A stretch of 64,000 nt of DNA from Ignavibacteria bacterium (GCA_016719565.1 JADJYU010000001.1:62001-126000), one strand, 5' to 3'; counted from the first letter of the stretch, positions 1-9,818 are shown. The notes: a model not told the origin generated them from the letters alone. Numbers and translations are program-made.

Positions 1-190
1 CATTACCCGAGTCTATAATATTCCTTACTATCTCTCTGATGACAAATCTTTTATCTTTAGTCTTTGAAGTGTCTGCATGATGTGTTTTTACTTTGTCAAG
101 AATTTTTAAAACATCATCATACTTTTCCGAATTTATTAGTTTAATTAACTTTAACTTGTCACTTTCTTTCAATAGTGTGTCAGAGTTCAT
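1..190 (-). CDS. hypothetical protein, N-terminal 63 residues only
   Basis: An ATG at 190 reading leftwards opens a frame that runs without a stop to the window edge, so the gene is cut at its 3' end. The visible part begins MNSDTLLKES and is rich in Lys, Asp and Ile. It looks helical and soluble, with no signal peptide or membrane segment. I do not recognise a family from this fragment. It is divergent from nuoJ, with about 230 AT-rich bases between them. Confidence 0.55.
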   Translation of the reverse strand, partial: MNSDTLLKESDKLKLIKLINSEKYDDVLKILDKVKTHHADTSKTKDKRFVIREIVRNIIDSGN

Positions 191-366
191 ATCCGGTTTT
201 TAATTTAGTCTAATTTAATAAATCAACAATTATTGTTAAATGACCATTTCTGATTTTTAAAAATCTATAAAATATTATATTCTAAAATTAATATACAAAT
301 GCATTGATTTTTTAAAATCCGGCTTGTAATCTGACATTAAATAATATTCTCAAAGATAAATTAGAA

Positions 367-397
367 TTACAAAAATAAAATATAAACCTTATATTTG
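367..397 (+). promoter_or_regulatory. putative promoter of nuoJ (TTACAA-17-TATATTTG)
   Basis: TATATTTG at 390-397 fits the Bacteroidota -7 consensus TAnnTTTG. A loose -35-like TTACAA lies 17 bases upstream at 367-372. The spacing is the same as in the better promoters of this window (7300, 10010, 58740). The start codon at 422 would sit about 18 nt after the predicted transcription start. Confidence 0.4.
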
Positions 398-421
398 TAA
401 CGCTTTGAATTAATCCTATAT

Positions 422-940
422 ATGAAATTCGATCTGGAAACTGTTTTATTTTTCTCGCTGAGTTTTTTGTCTATTGTGTCTGCAATTTTTATGATCACAA
501 GAAAAAACCCTATCAACAGCGCATTATTTTTAATACTAAACTTCTTTACTGTCTCCGGACTTTATCTTTTACTTAAAGCCCAGTTCATTGCAATTATTCA
601 GGTGCTGGTTTATATGGGAGCTATAATGGTTCTGTTCGTTTTTGTGATCATGCTTCTGAATCTGCAGTTCGAAAAGAAAAAAATAGAAACCTTTACATAC
701 AAGAGTTTAACTTCCATCCTGCTTGCAATTATGCTGTTCGGAATTCTCGGATATACGGTTTTTTTTGGGTTCGAAGGTAAGTTTAAAGGAATGTCTGATA
801 AGGCTCTGGAGATGGGAACCGCCGAGAAGCTTGGAGCCGAAATCTTTACTAATTATTCATTTCCATTTGAGCTTGCGTCATTCCTTCTGCTGGCTGCAAT
901 AGTAGGCGCTATTGTTCTGGCGAAAAAGAAATTTGATTAG
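422..940 (+). CDS. nuoJ: NADH-quinone oxidoreductase subunit J (orphan)
   Basis: A 172-residue hydrophobic protein of the NuoJ/ND6 family, a proton-channel subunit in the membrane arm of respiratory complex I. About five membrane helices are visible (roughly residues 8-26, 32-50, 55-80, 95-118, 145-167). The family hallmark is present in helix 3, where a glycine-rich VYMGAIMVLFVFVIMLL stretch corresponds to the pi-bulge helix near the quinone path. The length is normal. What is odd is the context: no other nuo gene lies on either side, and it faces serS tail to tail with only 16 bases between the reconstructed stops. The rest of complex I must be encoded elsewhere, or this is a paralogue. Confidence 0.85.
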   Translation: MKFDLETVLFFSLSFLSIVSAIFMITRKNPINSALFLILNFFTVSGLYLLLKAQFIAIIQVLVYMGAIMVLFVFVIMLLNLQFEKKKIETFTYKSLTSILLAIMLFGILGYTVFFGFEGKFKGMSDKALEMGTAEKLGAEIFTNYSFPFELASFLLLAAIVGAIVLAKKKFD

Positions 941-956
941 TTCTTTCTATTTTTTA

Positions 957-2232
957 TTAAATTGAATCAAATCCCGCATACCTTTTTAATACTTCCGGTA
1001 ATATTATATTTCCTTCATTTGTCTGATAAAGCTTCCAGCAAGGCAACCATCAGTCTCGATGTTGCAAGTCCTGATCCGTTAAGTATGTGGACAAGTTCTG
1101 TTTTGCTTTTGTTATTTTCAAGCTGCTTTTTGTATCTTACCATGGCTCTTCTTGACTGATAATCAGTGCAATTGCTCACCGACGAAGCTTCCAGCCATTT
1201 ATTTTCTGCATAAGACCAAACTTCAATATCATAACATTTACTTGCGGCAAATCCAATATCGGCAGTGCACAGCTCAATTACTCTGTAATGCAGTCCCAAC
1301 TTATCTATGATCCCGCATGCATGCGAAAGCATTTTTTCCATTTCATCATAAGACTCTTCGGGTTTACAGAATGTAATAAGCTCTACTTTATTAAACTGAT
1401 GAACTCTTAGAAAACCTTTTGTATCTTTACCGTAACTTCCTGCTTCTCTTCTGAAACAATTTGTGAAGCCGCAGTATCTTACTGGAAGTTCTTCATTTGC
1501 TAATATCTCATCCCTGTGAATATTGAGAATTGAAACTTCCGCAGTGGGGATCGCAAACATATCATCTTTTTCCATATAATACATATCCTCTTCAAACTTC
1601 GGAACTTTCTCAGCTGCTTCCATTGACTCGCGCGTCACAATTACCGGTGTCATCACTTCTTTGTAGCCATTCTTTCCCTGTTCATCAAGCATAAAATTTA
1701 TCAACGCCCGTTCAAGTCTCGCGCCTTTTCCCTTGTATAATGCAAAGCCGCTGCCGGAAATTTTCGCGCCTCTTTCAAAGTCCAGTATGTCCAGATCTTT
1801 GCCGAGCTGAAGATGATCCTTTATTTTAAATTCAAAGATTTTTTTATCACCCAATATTCTGATCTGAACATTATCCTTTTCAGATTTACCATGAGGAACA
1901 GACTCATCCGGCAGATTCGGAATATATCTCATCAAATCATCTATTTCTTTATCAAGACTTTTAAGTTCTTCATCAAGTGATTTAATTTTTTCAGATTCAA
2001 TTTTCATTTCTGAAATTTTCCCATCAGTATTTTCCTTATTTTTTTTCATAACAGCTATCTCATCAGAAACTTTATTTCTGTTTTCTTTCATAGTTTCTGT
2101 AGTATGAATCAGCTGAAGTCTGCTTTTGTCCAGTTCATACAATTTTTCTATAATTTGGGGATCTTCATTTCGAAGCGATAGTTTCTTCTTTACATTTTCA
2201 GGATCTTCTCTGATTATTTTTATATCAAGCAT
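957..2232 (-). CDS. serS: serine--tRNA ligase, C-terminus frameshifted
   Basis: Seryl-tRNA synthetase, class II, which charges tRNA-Ser in the cytoplasm. The N-terminal coiled-coil arm (about residues 28-105) is followed by the catalytic core, with motif 2 (FRREAGSYGKDTKG), the ASSVSNC substrate loop and motif 3 (NGSGLATSRLMVALLE). As assembled, the frame stops at 1015 after 405 residues, about 20 short of the family. The missing tail lies in the next frame (EGNIILPEVLKRYAGFDSI, stop at 957-959), which is a typical SerRS ending. One surplus base in the TTT at 1018-1020 (AAA on the coding strand) explains the break. The corrected length is 424 residues, so I give the full span. The start MLDIKIIRED is the usual one. 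I favour sequence error over a real mutation because the gene is essential. Confidence 0.93.
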
Positions 2233-2257
2233 TAAATAAAATTAAATTTTTTTCTAA

Positions 2258-3151
2258 TTAATATCCTAGCTGAACTTTAAGAAGTCTTAAACCTTCAAGA
2301 GAATCCATAGGGTTAAATCCAAGTTCAGACTGAGCTTTCAGAATTATCAGACCGGAATTCAGTGGTCTTGGCGCAGGCTGCTTTAAGCTTGCGGTTGTAA
2401 TAGGTCTTACAAGTTCTTTATTATAGTTGAATACTTCGCACAGTTTTAAAATAAAATCATATCTTGAGAGTATGTCCGGACCGGAGATATTGTAAATACC
2501 CGAGACATTCATTTCAGCAATTTTCATTGTTCCGTATGCAAGATCATCGATCATCGTTACGTTACTTATCTGATCAGTTACAATATTCACCGGACGGTTA
2601 TTTTTGAGTTCATCCGCCGCCCATAATGCAAAATTAGGTTTTACTTTATATCCGGTCCCATAAAGGACCAGAGTTCTTACAATTGCAAAATTAATATCAC
2701 TCGTTATTAAAGCATTCTCGCTGGCAAGCTTCCCCCTACCGTAAAAAGAGACCGGATTAGGTTTTGACAACTCAGTATAAGGTCCGTTTTTTCCGTCAAA
2801 TATATAGTCAGTAGAAAAATGGATCATCTTTGAATTGTTTTTCTTTGCTGCAATAATCAGGTTTTTAACCCCGTCCACATTGATCTTCCAGGATAATTCC
2901 CTCTCGGTTTCGCATTTGTCGACATTTGTATATGCAGCGCAGTTTATTATTATATCAGGCTCATGAAAAGCAACTGATCTCTTTACATCTTCCTTATTTG
3001 TAATGTCAAGCGTACTGTAATCATGTCCGTATTCAAGATACGAAGAATCTTCTGCGGATGTGAGAAATAGTTCGTGATCAGTTTCTCTTGTAAATATTGA
3101 AGTTACTGCCTGCCCAAGCAAACCGTTTGATCCGGTTATTAATATTTTCAT
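2258..3151 (-). CDS. rfbD: dTDP-4-dehydrorhamnose reductase family protein
   Basis: A 297-residue short-chain dehydrogenase of the RmlD type, which in its family reduces dTDP-4-keto-L-rhamnose to dTDP-L-rhamnose for surface polysaccharide. The NAD(P)-binding GSNGLLG loop is at residues 7-13 and the catalytic pair is Y137/K141 in YGRGK. HFSTDYIFDG (about 111-120) is the conserved substrate-side motif of RmlD proteins. Neighbours rfbA/B/C are absent, so the exact substrate is not proven; some RmlD paralogues act as methionine adenosyltransferase beta-like proteins or on other sugars. It lies 26 bases upstream of serS and may share its transcript. Confidence 0.75.
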   Translation of the reverse strand: MKILITGSNGLLGQAVTSIFTRETDHELFLTSAEDSSYLEYGHDYSTLDITNKEDVKRSVAFHEPDIIINCAAYTNVDKCETERELSWKINVDGVKNLIIAAKKNNSKMIHFSTDYIFDGKNGPYTELSKPNPVSFYGRGKLASENALITSDINFAIVRTLVLYGTGYKVKPNFALWAADELKNNRPVNIVTDQISNVTMIDDLAYGTMKIAEMNVSGIYNISGPDILSRYDFILKLCEVFNYNKELVRPITTASLKQPAPRPLNSGLIILKAQSELGFNPMDSLEGLRLLKVQLGY

Positions 3152-3205
3152 ATTGGCGGGAAATAGATTTCAGGTATTCCGGAATGTTCCATTTTATATA
3201 TAATT

Positions 3206-4141
3206 TTACCTGAGCTTTATTAAATCGCCGATACCTTCCAGCGATGAATTGTATGAAGCCAGTCTGTTTGCAAAATGAATACTCTTGCTGAAGTTTCCGT
3301 TTTTAGAATAGTCGAGTAAAAAAGCCGATGCAAATACATCCCCGCATCCTGTGGAATCTTTGAAATGTGAATTTTCTATTGCAGCAATTTCTATATGATC
3401 AAGATCCCTGAATTTTTCTGTTCCGTAAACTTTTTCCTTTTTAGCAAATCCTGTTACTCCGTCAACTCCTCTTGTTACAATGAGTCCTTTTACTTCGTTA
3501 ACATTATTAAACAGTATTTCCTCGGCAATTTTATACTCCGTTAATTTTTCCCTGCTGAGTGATGCGATTTCAAACTGATTCATCTGAACAGTATCTGTAT
3601 TTGTGCACCATTCATACCAGTTATCCACCGGGACATGCGTTCTGCTACCGTCCTCCTTTGTTTCCATTACTATATTATGAATATCAATATGCATCATACC
3701 TTTGAAATTTTTCCTGATATTCTTCAAAGTGTCAATCGTAATATCAATACCTGATATCATATTGATCAGCACGGCATCAGCCATATTCAGCAGACTTTCC
3801 ACATCATTATAATTTATCGTATATGTCGGTTCCGTTGATTTTTCAAATCTTGCGCTTTTATCAGAATTATATAAGCTGTAATATAAATTTACCTGTCTGG
3901 TAGGATGCTTTAGTTTATTTATCCCGTATGTTTTAATATTAGGATACTGCTTTAAAAGCTCAGTAACATTGTCGAATTCATCCTCACCGAGATTCATTAC
4001 AGGTATTACGCTGTCAGTTTTATCAGCGAGAACTGCCATACTGATAACCGAATATAAAATTCCGCCGTAACTGCGTATAGTTTCTCCGTCAGCTTTATGT
4101 ATTACATCCACACACGGCTCGCCGATTACAAGATAATTCAT
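3206..4141 (-). CDS. PfkB-family carbohydrate/nucleoside kinase
   Basis: A 311-residue ribokinase-fold kinase. The C-terminal PfkB signature is visible from residue 262 (DSTGCGD), with D268 as the expected catalytic base and the preceding glycines forming the anion hole. The N-terminus MNYLVIGEPCVDVIH has the usual first strand and substrate-binding aspartate. The start codon overlaps the stop of the upstream aldo-keto reductase (ATGA at 4138-4141), so the two are translationally coupled. I cannot assign the substrate: the family includes adenosine, fructose, ribose and inosine kinases, and the N-terminal lid is divergent. Confidence 0.8.
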   Translation of the reverse strand: MNYLVIGEPCVDVIHKADGETIRSYGGILYSVISMAVLADKTDSVIPVMNLGEDEFDNVTELLKQYPNIKTYGINKLKHPTRQVNLYYSLYNSDKSARFEKSTEPTYTINYNDVESLLNMADAVLINMISGIDITIDTLKNIRKNFKGMMHIDIHNIVMETKEDGSRTHVPVDNWYEWCTNTDTVQMNQFEIASLSREKLTEYKIAEEILFNNVNEVKGLIVTRGVDGVTGFAKKEKVYGTEKFRDLDHIEIAAIENSHFKDSTGCGDVFASAFLLDYSKNGNFSKSIHFANRLASYNSSLEGIGDLIKLR

Positions 4142-5097
4142 TTTTTTATTTTAAAAATTTCGTCAATCTTTTTAATAACATCAGCCGGTATATTTATCCC
4201 AGCCGCTTTGATATTTTCTTTGAGTTGATTTAATTTTGTCGCGGAGGTAATAGTGGCCGAAACAATTTCTTTTCTCAGACACCATGCTAACGAAAGACAA
4301 GATGCCGTTGTATTCAATTCCCGGGCAATCTGCATCAGCTTTTCTACTTTCTTTAGGTTTTCCTCAACTGCTAACTTTTTTACAAATACATTATATTTAT
4401 CATGACCCAGTCTTGTATCCTTACCGGCTTCTTTCTTGATGTTGTATTTACCTGTCAAAACTCCCTGCCCCAGCGGAGACCAGACCACCTGTCCTATCCC
4501 CTTCTTTTCACAATAATCCATTACTCCGTTATATTCAATATCTCTGTAAAGCAGACTGTACTGCGGCTGATTACTTACCGGTTTATGCAGATTTAATTTT
4601 CCGCATACATTAACTGCTTCCGATATATTCGCTTTTGACCATTCACTTACGCCCCAGTATAATATCTTCCCCTGCTCTATCAGGGAATTGAAAGCCCGGC
4701 AAGTTTCCTCAACAGGTGTATCATTATCATATCTGTGACACTGATACAGATCTATGTAATCGGTTTTCAGATTTCTTAAAGACTCATGTACAGATTCGAA
4801 AATATGTTTCCTTGATAAACCCTTGTCATTAATGTTATCCGACATTGGCCAAAAGCATTTGGAAGCGATAAATAAATCTCTTCTTCTGAAAGCTGAAAGA
4901 GTTTTCCCCAGAAATATTTCTGATTTACCGGAAGAATATACATCAGCAGTGTCAAAAAAATTTATGCCGTAATCAAAAGCAGTTCTTATCAGCGAGTTAC
5001 CGGTTTTAACATCAACCGTACCGCCGATTGTTAGCCAGCTGCCAAACCCGATCACACTTACACTGCTTCCGCAATTTCCTAATTTTCTATACTTCAA
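4138..5097 (-). CDS. aldo/keto reductase
   Basis: A 319-residue TIM-barrel NADPH-dependent oxidoreductase, close in pattern to the AKR6 / Kv-beta-like branch (LGNCGSSVSVIGFGSW start, then TADVYSSGKSE). The catalytic tetrad can be placed at D49, Y54, K80 and H121. The substrate cannot be told from sequence; in the family it is an aldehyde or ketone, often a sugar or a detoxification substrate. The coupled PfkB kinase downstream hints at a small carbohydrate pathway. The upstream gene (5164) has its own signal peptide and is unrelated, so this gene is probably first in its coupled pair. Confidence 0.85.
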   Translation of the reverse strand: MKYRKLGNCGSSVSVIGFGSWLTIGGTVDVKTGNSLIRTAFDYGINFFDTADVYSSGKSEIFLGKTLSAFRRRDLFIASKCFWPMSDNINDKGLSRKHIFESVHESLRNLKTDYIDLYQCHRYDNDTPVEETCRAFNSLIEQGKILYWGVSEWSKANISEAVNVCGKLNLHKPVSNQPQYSLLYRDIEYNGVMDYCEKKGIGQVVWSPLGQGVLTGKYNIKKEAGKDTRLGHDKYNVFVKKLAVEENLKKVEKLMQIARELNTTASCLSLAWCLRKEIVSATITSATKLNQLKENIKAAGINIPADVIKKIDEIFKIKK

Positions 5098-5163
5098 ATA
5101 TAATATTTATTTTTAAAAATCAAATAACCTTTTCGAAATTTTTTGAATAAATAAAACAGCAGT

Positions 5164-6036
5164 CTATTTGAATGCATTTTTTAACTGCTCTCTGTAAAAT
5201 CTCTTTGCAGCTCCGCCGCCGAAATTTAATGTAACCGATCCCTGATGACTGATGCCAAGCTCCTGATGATTATTTACTGTGTAATCTATCTGAAACATAT
5301 TATAATTCAGACCAATACCCGCGGAAAAAGAAACCGGCTCCGTACTTATTCCCGTCCTTAGATCAGCAATATCATAAACAGAATATTCAAATCCTGACCT
5401 GAATGACAGCGGATATTTTACATCTTTTTCAGCTTCTATTATCATTATCAGATCAGATAACGGCTGAAAAGTAAAACCTGTTCTATAAACCTGCGGTATC
5501 TTTTCTTTTGTAACTCCTATTGATGAACCGGACAGATTCTTTGCAGTAAATCCCCATTTCATAAAATCCGTAATGTAAGCCATTGCTCCAATATCTATTC
5601 CAAATGCCGAAGCTGAATTATAATTCTTAATGCTCAGGTCAAAATAATTTGCGCTGACCCCGAGAAATACTTTTTCGTTTATTACATTACCGTATGACAG
5701 GCTGAATGTCAATTCCCTGTATAATTCAAAACCGAAAGTCTTAACTCCGGCTCCGAAAACTCCAAAACCGGATGGCTCTGCATAGCTTAAAGCAGCCTGT
5801 GACAAACCACTTACTCCGAAAATTTCCGGACCGTAATAGACTGATATTTCCCTGAATTTTAACTGACCTAATCCCGAAGGATTATAAAAGACGGCAAGAG
5901 AATTATTTGAAAGAGAAGTAAATGCTCCGTTTAATCCTGTTGCCCTTGCACCTGTTTCCGTTTTCTCAAACTGCGCTACGGAACTTTTTATTGAAAATAA
6001 TAATATAACCATCATTGCTAACCTGTTCATCGTCAT
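5164..6036 (-). CDS. PorV/PorQ-like outer membrane beta-barrel protein
   Basis: A 290-residue protein with a signal peptide (about residues 1-21, cleaved after SSVA-QF). The family motif GARATGLNGAFTSLSNNSLAVFYNPSGLGQL-like stretch (about 28-58) is the hallmark of the PorV/PorQ/UPF0164 group: a small gly-ala hatch followed by FYNPSGL. The rest alternates short aromatic-rich strands, as in a FadL-like barrel. In T9SS, PorV shuttles cargo from the translocon to the attachment complex and PorQ supports PorZ. Which of these applies is not certain. The gene is divergent from porD (6112), which supports a secretion role in an organism whose cargo genes follow at 7.7 and 10.4 kb. Confidence 0.7.
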   Translation of the reverse strand: MTMNRLAMMVILLFSIKSSVAQFEKTETGARATGLNGAFTSLSNNSLAVFYNPSGLGQLKFREISVYYGPEIFGVSGLSQAALSYAEPSGFGVFGAGVKTFGFELYRELTFSLSYGNVINEKVFLGVSANYFDLSIKNYNSASAFGIDIGAMAYITDFMKWGFTAKNLSGSSIGVTKEKIPQVYRTGFTFQPLSDLIMIIEAEKDVKYPLSFRSGFEYSVYDIADLRTGISTEPVSFSAGIGLNYNMFQIDYTVNNHQELGISHQGSVTLNFGGGAAKRFYREQLKNAFK

Positions 6037-6111
6037 CCTTTAATAAGTTTTTTAAAAATGAATTGATTATTTGATGAGGAACATCAAATTTATCTGAAAT
6101 AATTTAATCTA

Positions 6112-7047
6112 ATGAGAAAGAAAATGCAAAGACAAATTAAATGGTTTTTAATTATCATATTATTTTCACTGATTTCAAACATAAGAACATTTTCACAGGA
6201 CAAGGATTTTGTAGTTGAGGTCATTATGAGTTATGAATTACTGCCTCCCGACGTACAGGAGAAACTCTCAAATTTCAAGCAAAAGGTTGAGGACTATTTA
6301 AATAAGAATAAATATCATGATGAAAAAATCGCGCCGATAAGAGTTCAGATGCAGTTTAATTTCACAGGAGTCAATACTCTTACTCAGACTTACGAAGCAA
6401 AATTATTTATTGCAAGCCAGCGGGAAGTATACAATCCAACACAAAGAAATGAACAGAAATTTTCTACTGCTTTCAGATTCCTGGATGAAAGAATTCAGTT
6501 TGTTTATAATGAAAACATGCCTTTCATAAAAAATGATCTGAGATTTGATCCGCTGCTTAGTCTTTTAGATTACTATGCTTACATGGTAGTGGGTTATGAT
6601 GAAGATTCATATTATCCCAAAGGCGGGAATAAATATTTTCAGAAAGCTCTCGATATTTGCAACAGGGTTTCCATAAGTCTTTCGGGATGGAATGAAACAG
6701 GCGGTGGCTCAAAACCTTCCAGAGTTCAGCTTGTTCAGGAACTTCTTAACGTTCGTTTTGATAATTTCCGAAAAGGTTATTTCGAATATATGTGGACCGG
6801 TCTCGATTCTCTGTCAATAAATAAAAAGAACGCATTTGCAAATATTTTAAGCGCGCTTGAAGTTATAAGCGAAGTAAAAAGCAAAGAAGTCAAAGCATTC
6901 AACATTGATATTTTCTTTGATGCAAAAGCAACGGAGATTGCTGATACTTTCCTGGATTATGGTGACAGAAGAGTTTATGACAAACTAATGGCTCTTGACC
7001 GCGCACATCAGGCGGTTTATGAAGATGCGAAATTAAGGGCGCGTTAG
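6112..7047 (+). CDS. porD: DUF4835 / PorD-like T9SS-associated protein
   Basis: A 311-residue secreted protein with an uncleaved or cleavable N-terminal hydrophobic segment (about residues 8-28, ending TFSQD). The body fits DUF4835: an early VEDYLNKNKY...APIRVQMQFNF beta region, the block PFIKNDLRFDPLLSLLDYYAYMVVGYDEDSY (about 139-169) with its conserved YDEDSY, and a helical C-terminus. DUF4835 members are annotated as PorD and found in T9SS organisms, but their exact job is poorly defined. It is divergent from the PorV-like gene with a 75-base shared promoter region. A weak hairpin follows the stop. Confidence 0.75.
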   Translation: MRKKMQRQIKWFLIIILFSLISNIRTFSQDKDFVVEVIMSYELLPPDVQEKLSNFKQKVEDYLNKNKYHDEKIAPIRVQMQFNFTGVNTLTQTYEAKLFIASQREVYNPTQRNEQKFSTAFRFLDERIQFVYNENMPFIKNDLRFDPLLSLLDYYAYMVVGYDEDSYYPKGGNKYFQKALDICNRVSISLSGWNETGGGSKPSRVQLVQELLNVRFDNFRKGYFEYMWTGLDSLSINKKNAFANILSALEVISEVKSKEVKAFNIDIFFDAKATEIADTFLDYGDRRVYDKLMALDRAHQAVYEDAKLRAR

Positions 7048-7299
7048 CGGCGATATGTGTCATATATTTTCCTCTACAACAGATTTGAACTCATATTAAA
7101 AAATTTTATTTGTAGTTTTCTGCAAGCATGATTTCATTTAATATCATTATTTACATGTTCCGTCATCATATTTAAAACTCCTTTCTCTTGGAAACATCAT
7201 TAATTTTTTTTACTTACAGATGTTATAAATAAATATTTTCTTACACTATTTCATTTGTTTTAAGTCTGACCTGATTTTATTAGGGTAAAAAAAAGGTAA
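7048..7299. other. intergenic AT-rich stretch, no gene seen
   Basis: No open frame of note and no RNA gene recognised. A short imperfect palindrome (ATATG TGT CATAT, 7053-7065) lies just after porD and could help end its transcript. The rest is AT-rich sequence leading to the promoter at 7300. Confidence 0.4.
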
Positions 7300-7330
7300 T
7301 TGAACAGATATTATTAAAAATATAGCTTTG
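7300..7330 (+). promoter_or_regulatory. promoter of first IgGFc-like gene (TTGAAC-17-TAGCTTTG)
   Basis: TTGAAC at 7300-7305, a 17-base spacer, then TAGCTTTG at 7323-7330, an exact match to the Bacteroidota -7 element TAnnTTTG. The same layout with the same flanking bases (AATTGAACAGATAT) recurs at 10010-10040 ahead of the paralogous gene, which argues that it is functional. The predicted start site is near 7337. Confidence 0.7.
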
Positions 7331-7336
7331 CTAAAA

Positions 7337-7685
7337 TGAAATTACATATATAGTAAATTTTTACACACACCATATCTACAAATCTCTGTTCTTTTTTCAT
7401 TTAAATATTTTAAGGAAACAATTTTCAGATCCATAAAATTTTGAAAAGGGAATTTTTATTTAAACTGTTAGGAGGTTTTATATTAAAAACACATCATTGG
7501 GCTAGTCAGTCTTTAATTTAATTAATTGATTTTCTTAAAATCAAAGTTTTAAGTATATACACACAGGTTATTTGAATATCTATACTCAAAGTAAAAGTAT
7601 TTATATTTAACTAATTTTGTAAAAGCAATACTGATAGGTAATAAATCTAATTACTAATTTATTAATTAAACCGAAAGGTTAAGAA
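7337..7685 (+). promoter_or_regulatory. conserved ~350-nt 5' leader, copy 1
   Basis: The distance from the promoter to the start codon is about 350 nt and holds no convincing gene. Blocks of this leader recur in the leader of the paralogue (10047-10403) in the same order: a GGAGGTTT block (7472 area), a hairpin TTGATTTT-CTT-AAAATCAA (7526-7544), an ATACACACAG block, and ACCGAAAGGT just before the ATG. A long structured leader kept in both copies suggests post-transcriptional control, or simply a recent duplication. Confidence 0.55.
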
Positions 7686-9818
7686 ATGAAAACTCTCAAC
7701 AAAGTTTCAAAATTTGTTTTAATTCTGATGCTTACTTTAATGACAGTAAGTTCATCAAAAGCTGCTTTGGACAGCAAAGGAACGGATTTCTGGCTGATGT
7801 TTAACGGAAACGTATCCACTCCTGTTACGACATTATTTATAACTTCAGATGTCAATACATCAGGAACTGTAGAAGTACCCGGACTGGCTTTTTCAGTGCC
7901 GTTTGTAGTTGTTGCAAATACAGTTACATCAGTCGTAGTACCAACTTCCACTGCGACACACACAAATAATGTTATTGATAATAAAGGAATACACGTTACA
8001 TCTGTTGACGAAGTAACTGTATACGGCTTGAACTATGCACCATTTACTACTGATGCATATTTGGGATTGCCCACTGATATTCTGGGTACGGATTATACGG
8101 TTCTCACTTTTAATAACACATCTACAGGCACAGGGGTGCAATTTGGAATAGTGGCTACCGTAAACGCTACCACTGTAACAATAACACCTTCGGTTACTAC
8201 AGCAGGAAGGACAGCCGGTGTTCCTTACAATATTGTAATGAATCAGGGTGAGACTTATGAATTAAGAAATAATACTATCGGAAATGCTGATCTTTCCGGA
8301 ACAAAGATCACTTCCACTCAGCCGATAGGTGTAATGGGTTCTGTTTTATGCGCAAATATTCCTACCGGTCAGGCCTTCTGTGACCATATTTGTGAAATGA
8401 TACCGCCGACAAATACATGGGGTAAAAATTTCGTAACTGTCCCTCTAAAGTCCAGAATAAACGGAGATACATGGAGAATTCTTGCATCAGAAAACGCAAC
8501 TACTGTAACAATTGGCGGTGTTGCACAAGCGCCAATTAACGCCGGACAGTTTATAAATACAATTTTAACAGCTCAGACTATTATTACATCAGATAAACCT
8601 GTTCTTGTAGCTCAGTATTCAAACGGCTCAAATTTCTCAGGTAATCCCGGAGATCCTTTTATGATGATCATCCCTCCGTTTGAACAGTATCTTGCCGGAT
8701 ATACACTCACTACCGTATCCGGATATGCAGCGCATCATATTAATATCGTTGCGCCGAATTCTGTAGTCGGTTCATTAACTCTAGACGGCGTACCAGTTCC
8801 TGCTATTGAATTTACACCAATCGGTGTAAGCGGATTTTCAGGAGCACAGTTAACAGTAGTTCCGGGTTCACACACACTTGCAGCTACACTTCCTTTCGGT
8901 GCTTTTCAATACGGCTTTAATACTGATGACTCATACGGTTATCCGGGTGGATTATCATTAGCACCTATCGCTACTGTTTCTAGTCTGGATGTAACTCCGG
9001 AATTAGATACAAACGTTGTTAATACACAGCATTGCGTAGACGGTCTAGTTTTAGATAATCTCGGCAATCCTGTAGTAGGAGTAAGAGTTGACTTCCTGAG
9101 GTCTGGAGCTAATCCCGGAGCAGGATTTGCATTCACAAATGCAAACGGTATCGCACAATATTGTTATACCGGAACAGTAGTAGGAACTGATAATATAATT
9201 GGTTCTACAGGAAGTTTAAGTGACACAGTTATAAAAGTATGGAAAGATGATCCGCTTCCGGTTGAGTTAAGTTCTTTCGCTTCTGTAATTAACGGAACTG
9301 ATGTAACCTTAATGTGGAGCACAACTTCAGAAACAAACAACTCAGGTTTTGATATTGAAAGATCTTCAGTTAGCGGTCAGTGGACAAAAGCAGGTTCTGT
9401 AACCGGCAACGGTACAACCTCCGAACAGCAGAATTACACATTCACTGATAAAAATCTGAACAGCGGAACATATAATTACAGATTGAAACAAATTGACTAT
9501 AACGGTAACTTTGAATATTTCAATTTAAGTAATGAAGTGATTATTGCAGTACCGGTTAAATTTAATTTATCACAAAATTATCCTAACCCGTTCAATCCTT
9601 CTACTAAGATCCAGTTTGAGATCCCGGTAGATGCAAATGTAAAATTATCTGTATATGATAACAGCGGTAAGTTAGTATCCGTGATCACTGACGGATTTAA
9701 ACCTGCAGGTTATTACACGGTTGATTTCAACGCAACAAATCTTTCAAGCGGAATTTATTTCTACAAGCTTGAAACACCTCAGTACAGTAAAGTATTAAAA
9801 ATGAGCGTTATCAAGTAA
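7686..9818 (+). CDS. T9SS-secreted IgGFc-binding-like protein, copy 1
   Basis: A 710-residue exported protein. In order: signal peptide (about 1-26), an IgGFc-binding-type domain (about 27-440) starting at the signature SKGTDFWLMF and carrying WRILASENATTVTI, a Big-1-like Ig domain (about 455-510), a fibronectin-like region (about 522-615, DPLPVELSSF onwards), and a type A T9SS sorting domain (about 626-710) with SQNYPNPFNPSTKI and a terminal KMSVIK. It should cross the outer membrane by T9SS and be displayed or released. IgGFc-binding-like domains occur in many bacterial adhesins; antibody binding is not implied. It is about 70 percent alike to the gene at 10404 by eye, nearly identical over the last 190 residues. 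RBS region ACCGAAAGGTTAAGAA precedes the start. Confidence 0.85.
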   Translation: MKTLNKVSKFVLILMLTLMTVSSSKAALDSKGTDFWLMFNGNVSTPVTTLFITSDVNTSGTVEVPGLAFSVPFVVVANTVTSVVVPTSTATHTNNVIDNKGIHVTSVDEVTVYGLNYAPFTTDAYLGLPTDILGTDYTVLTFNNTSTGTGVQFGIVATVNATTVTITPSVTTAGRTAGVPYNIVMNQGETYELRNNTIGNADLSGTKITSTQPIGVMGSVLCANIPTGQAFCDHICEMIPPTNTWGKNFVTVPLKSRINGDTWRILASENATTVTIGGVAQAPINAGQFINTILTAQTIITSDKPVLVAQYSNGSNFSGNPGDPFMMIIPPFEQYLAGYTLTTVSGYAAHHINIVAPNSVVGSLTLDGVPVPAIEFTPIGVSGFSGAQLTVVPGSHTLAATLPFGAFQYGFNTDDSYGYPGGLSLAPIATVSSLDVTPELDTNVVNTQHCVDGLVLDNLGNPVVGVRVDFLRSGANPGAGFAFTNANGIAQYCYTGTVVGTDNIIGSTGSLSDTVIKVWKDDPLPVELSSFASVINGTDVTLMWSTTSETNNSGFDIERSSVSGQWTKAGSVTGNGTTSEQQNYTFTDKNLNSGTYNYRLKQIDYNGNFEYFNLSNEVIIAVPVKFNLSQNYPNPFNPSTKIQFEIPVDANVKLSVYDNSGKLVSVITDGFKPAGYYTVDFNATNLSSGIYFYKLETPQYSKVLKMSVIK

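Noticed and set aside
962..1159. Plus-strand frame overlapping the end of serS
   Set aside because: It lies antisense to the serS C-terminus and has no start codon of quality; it is a shadow.
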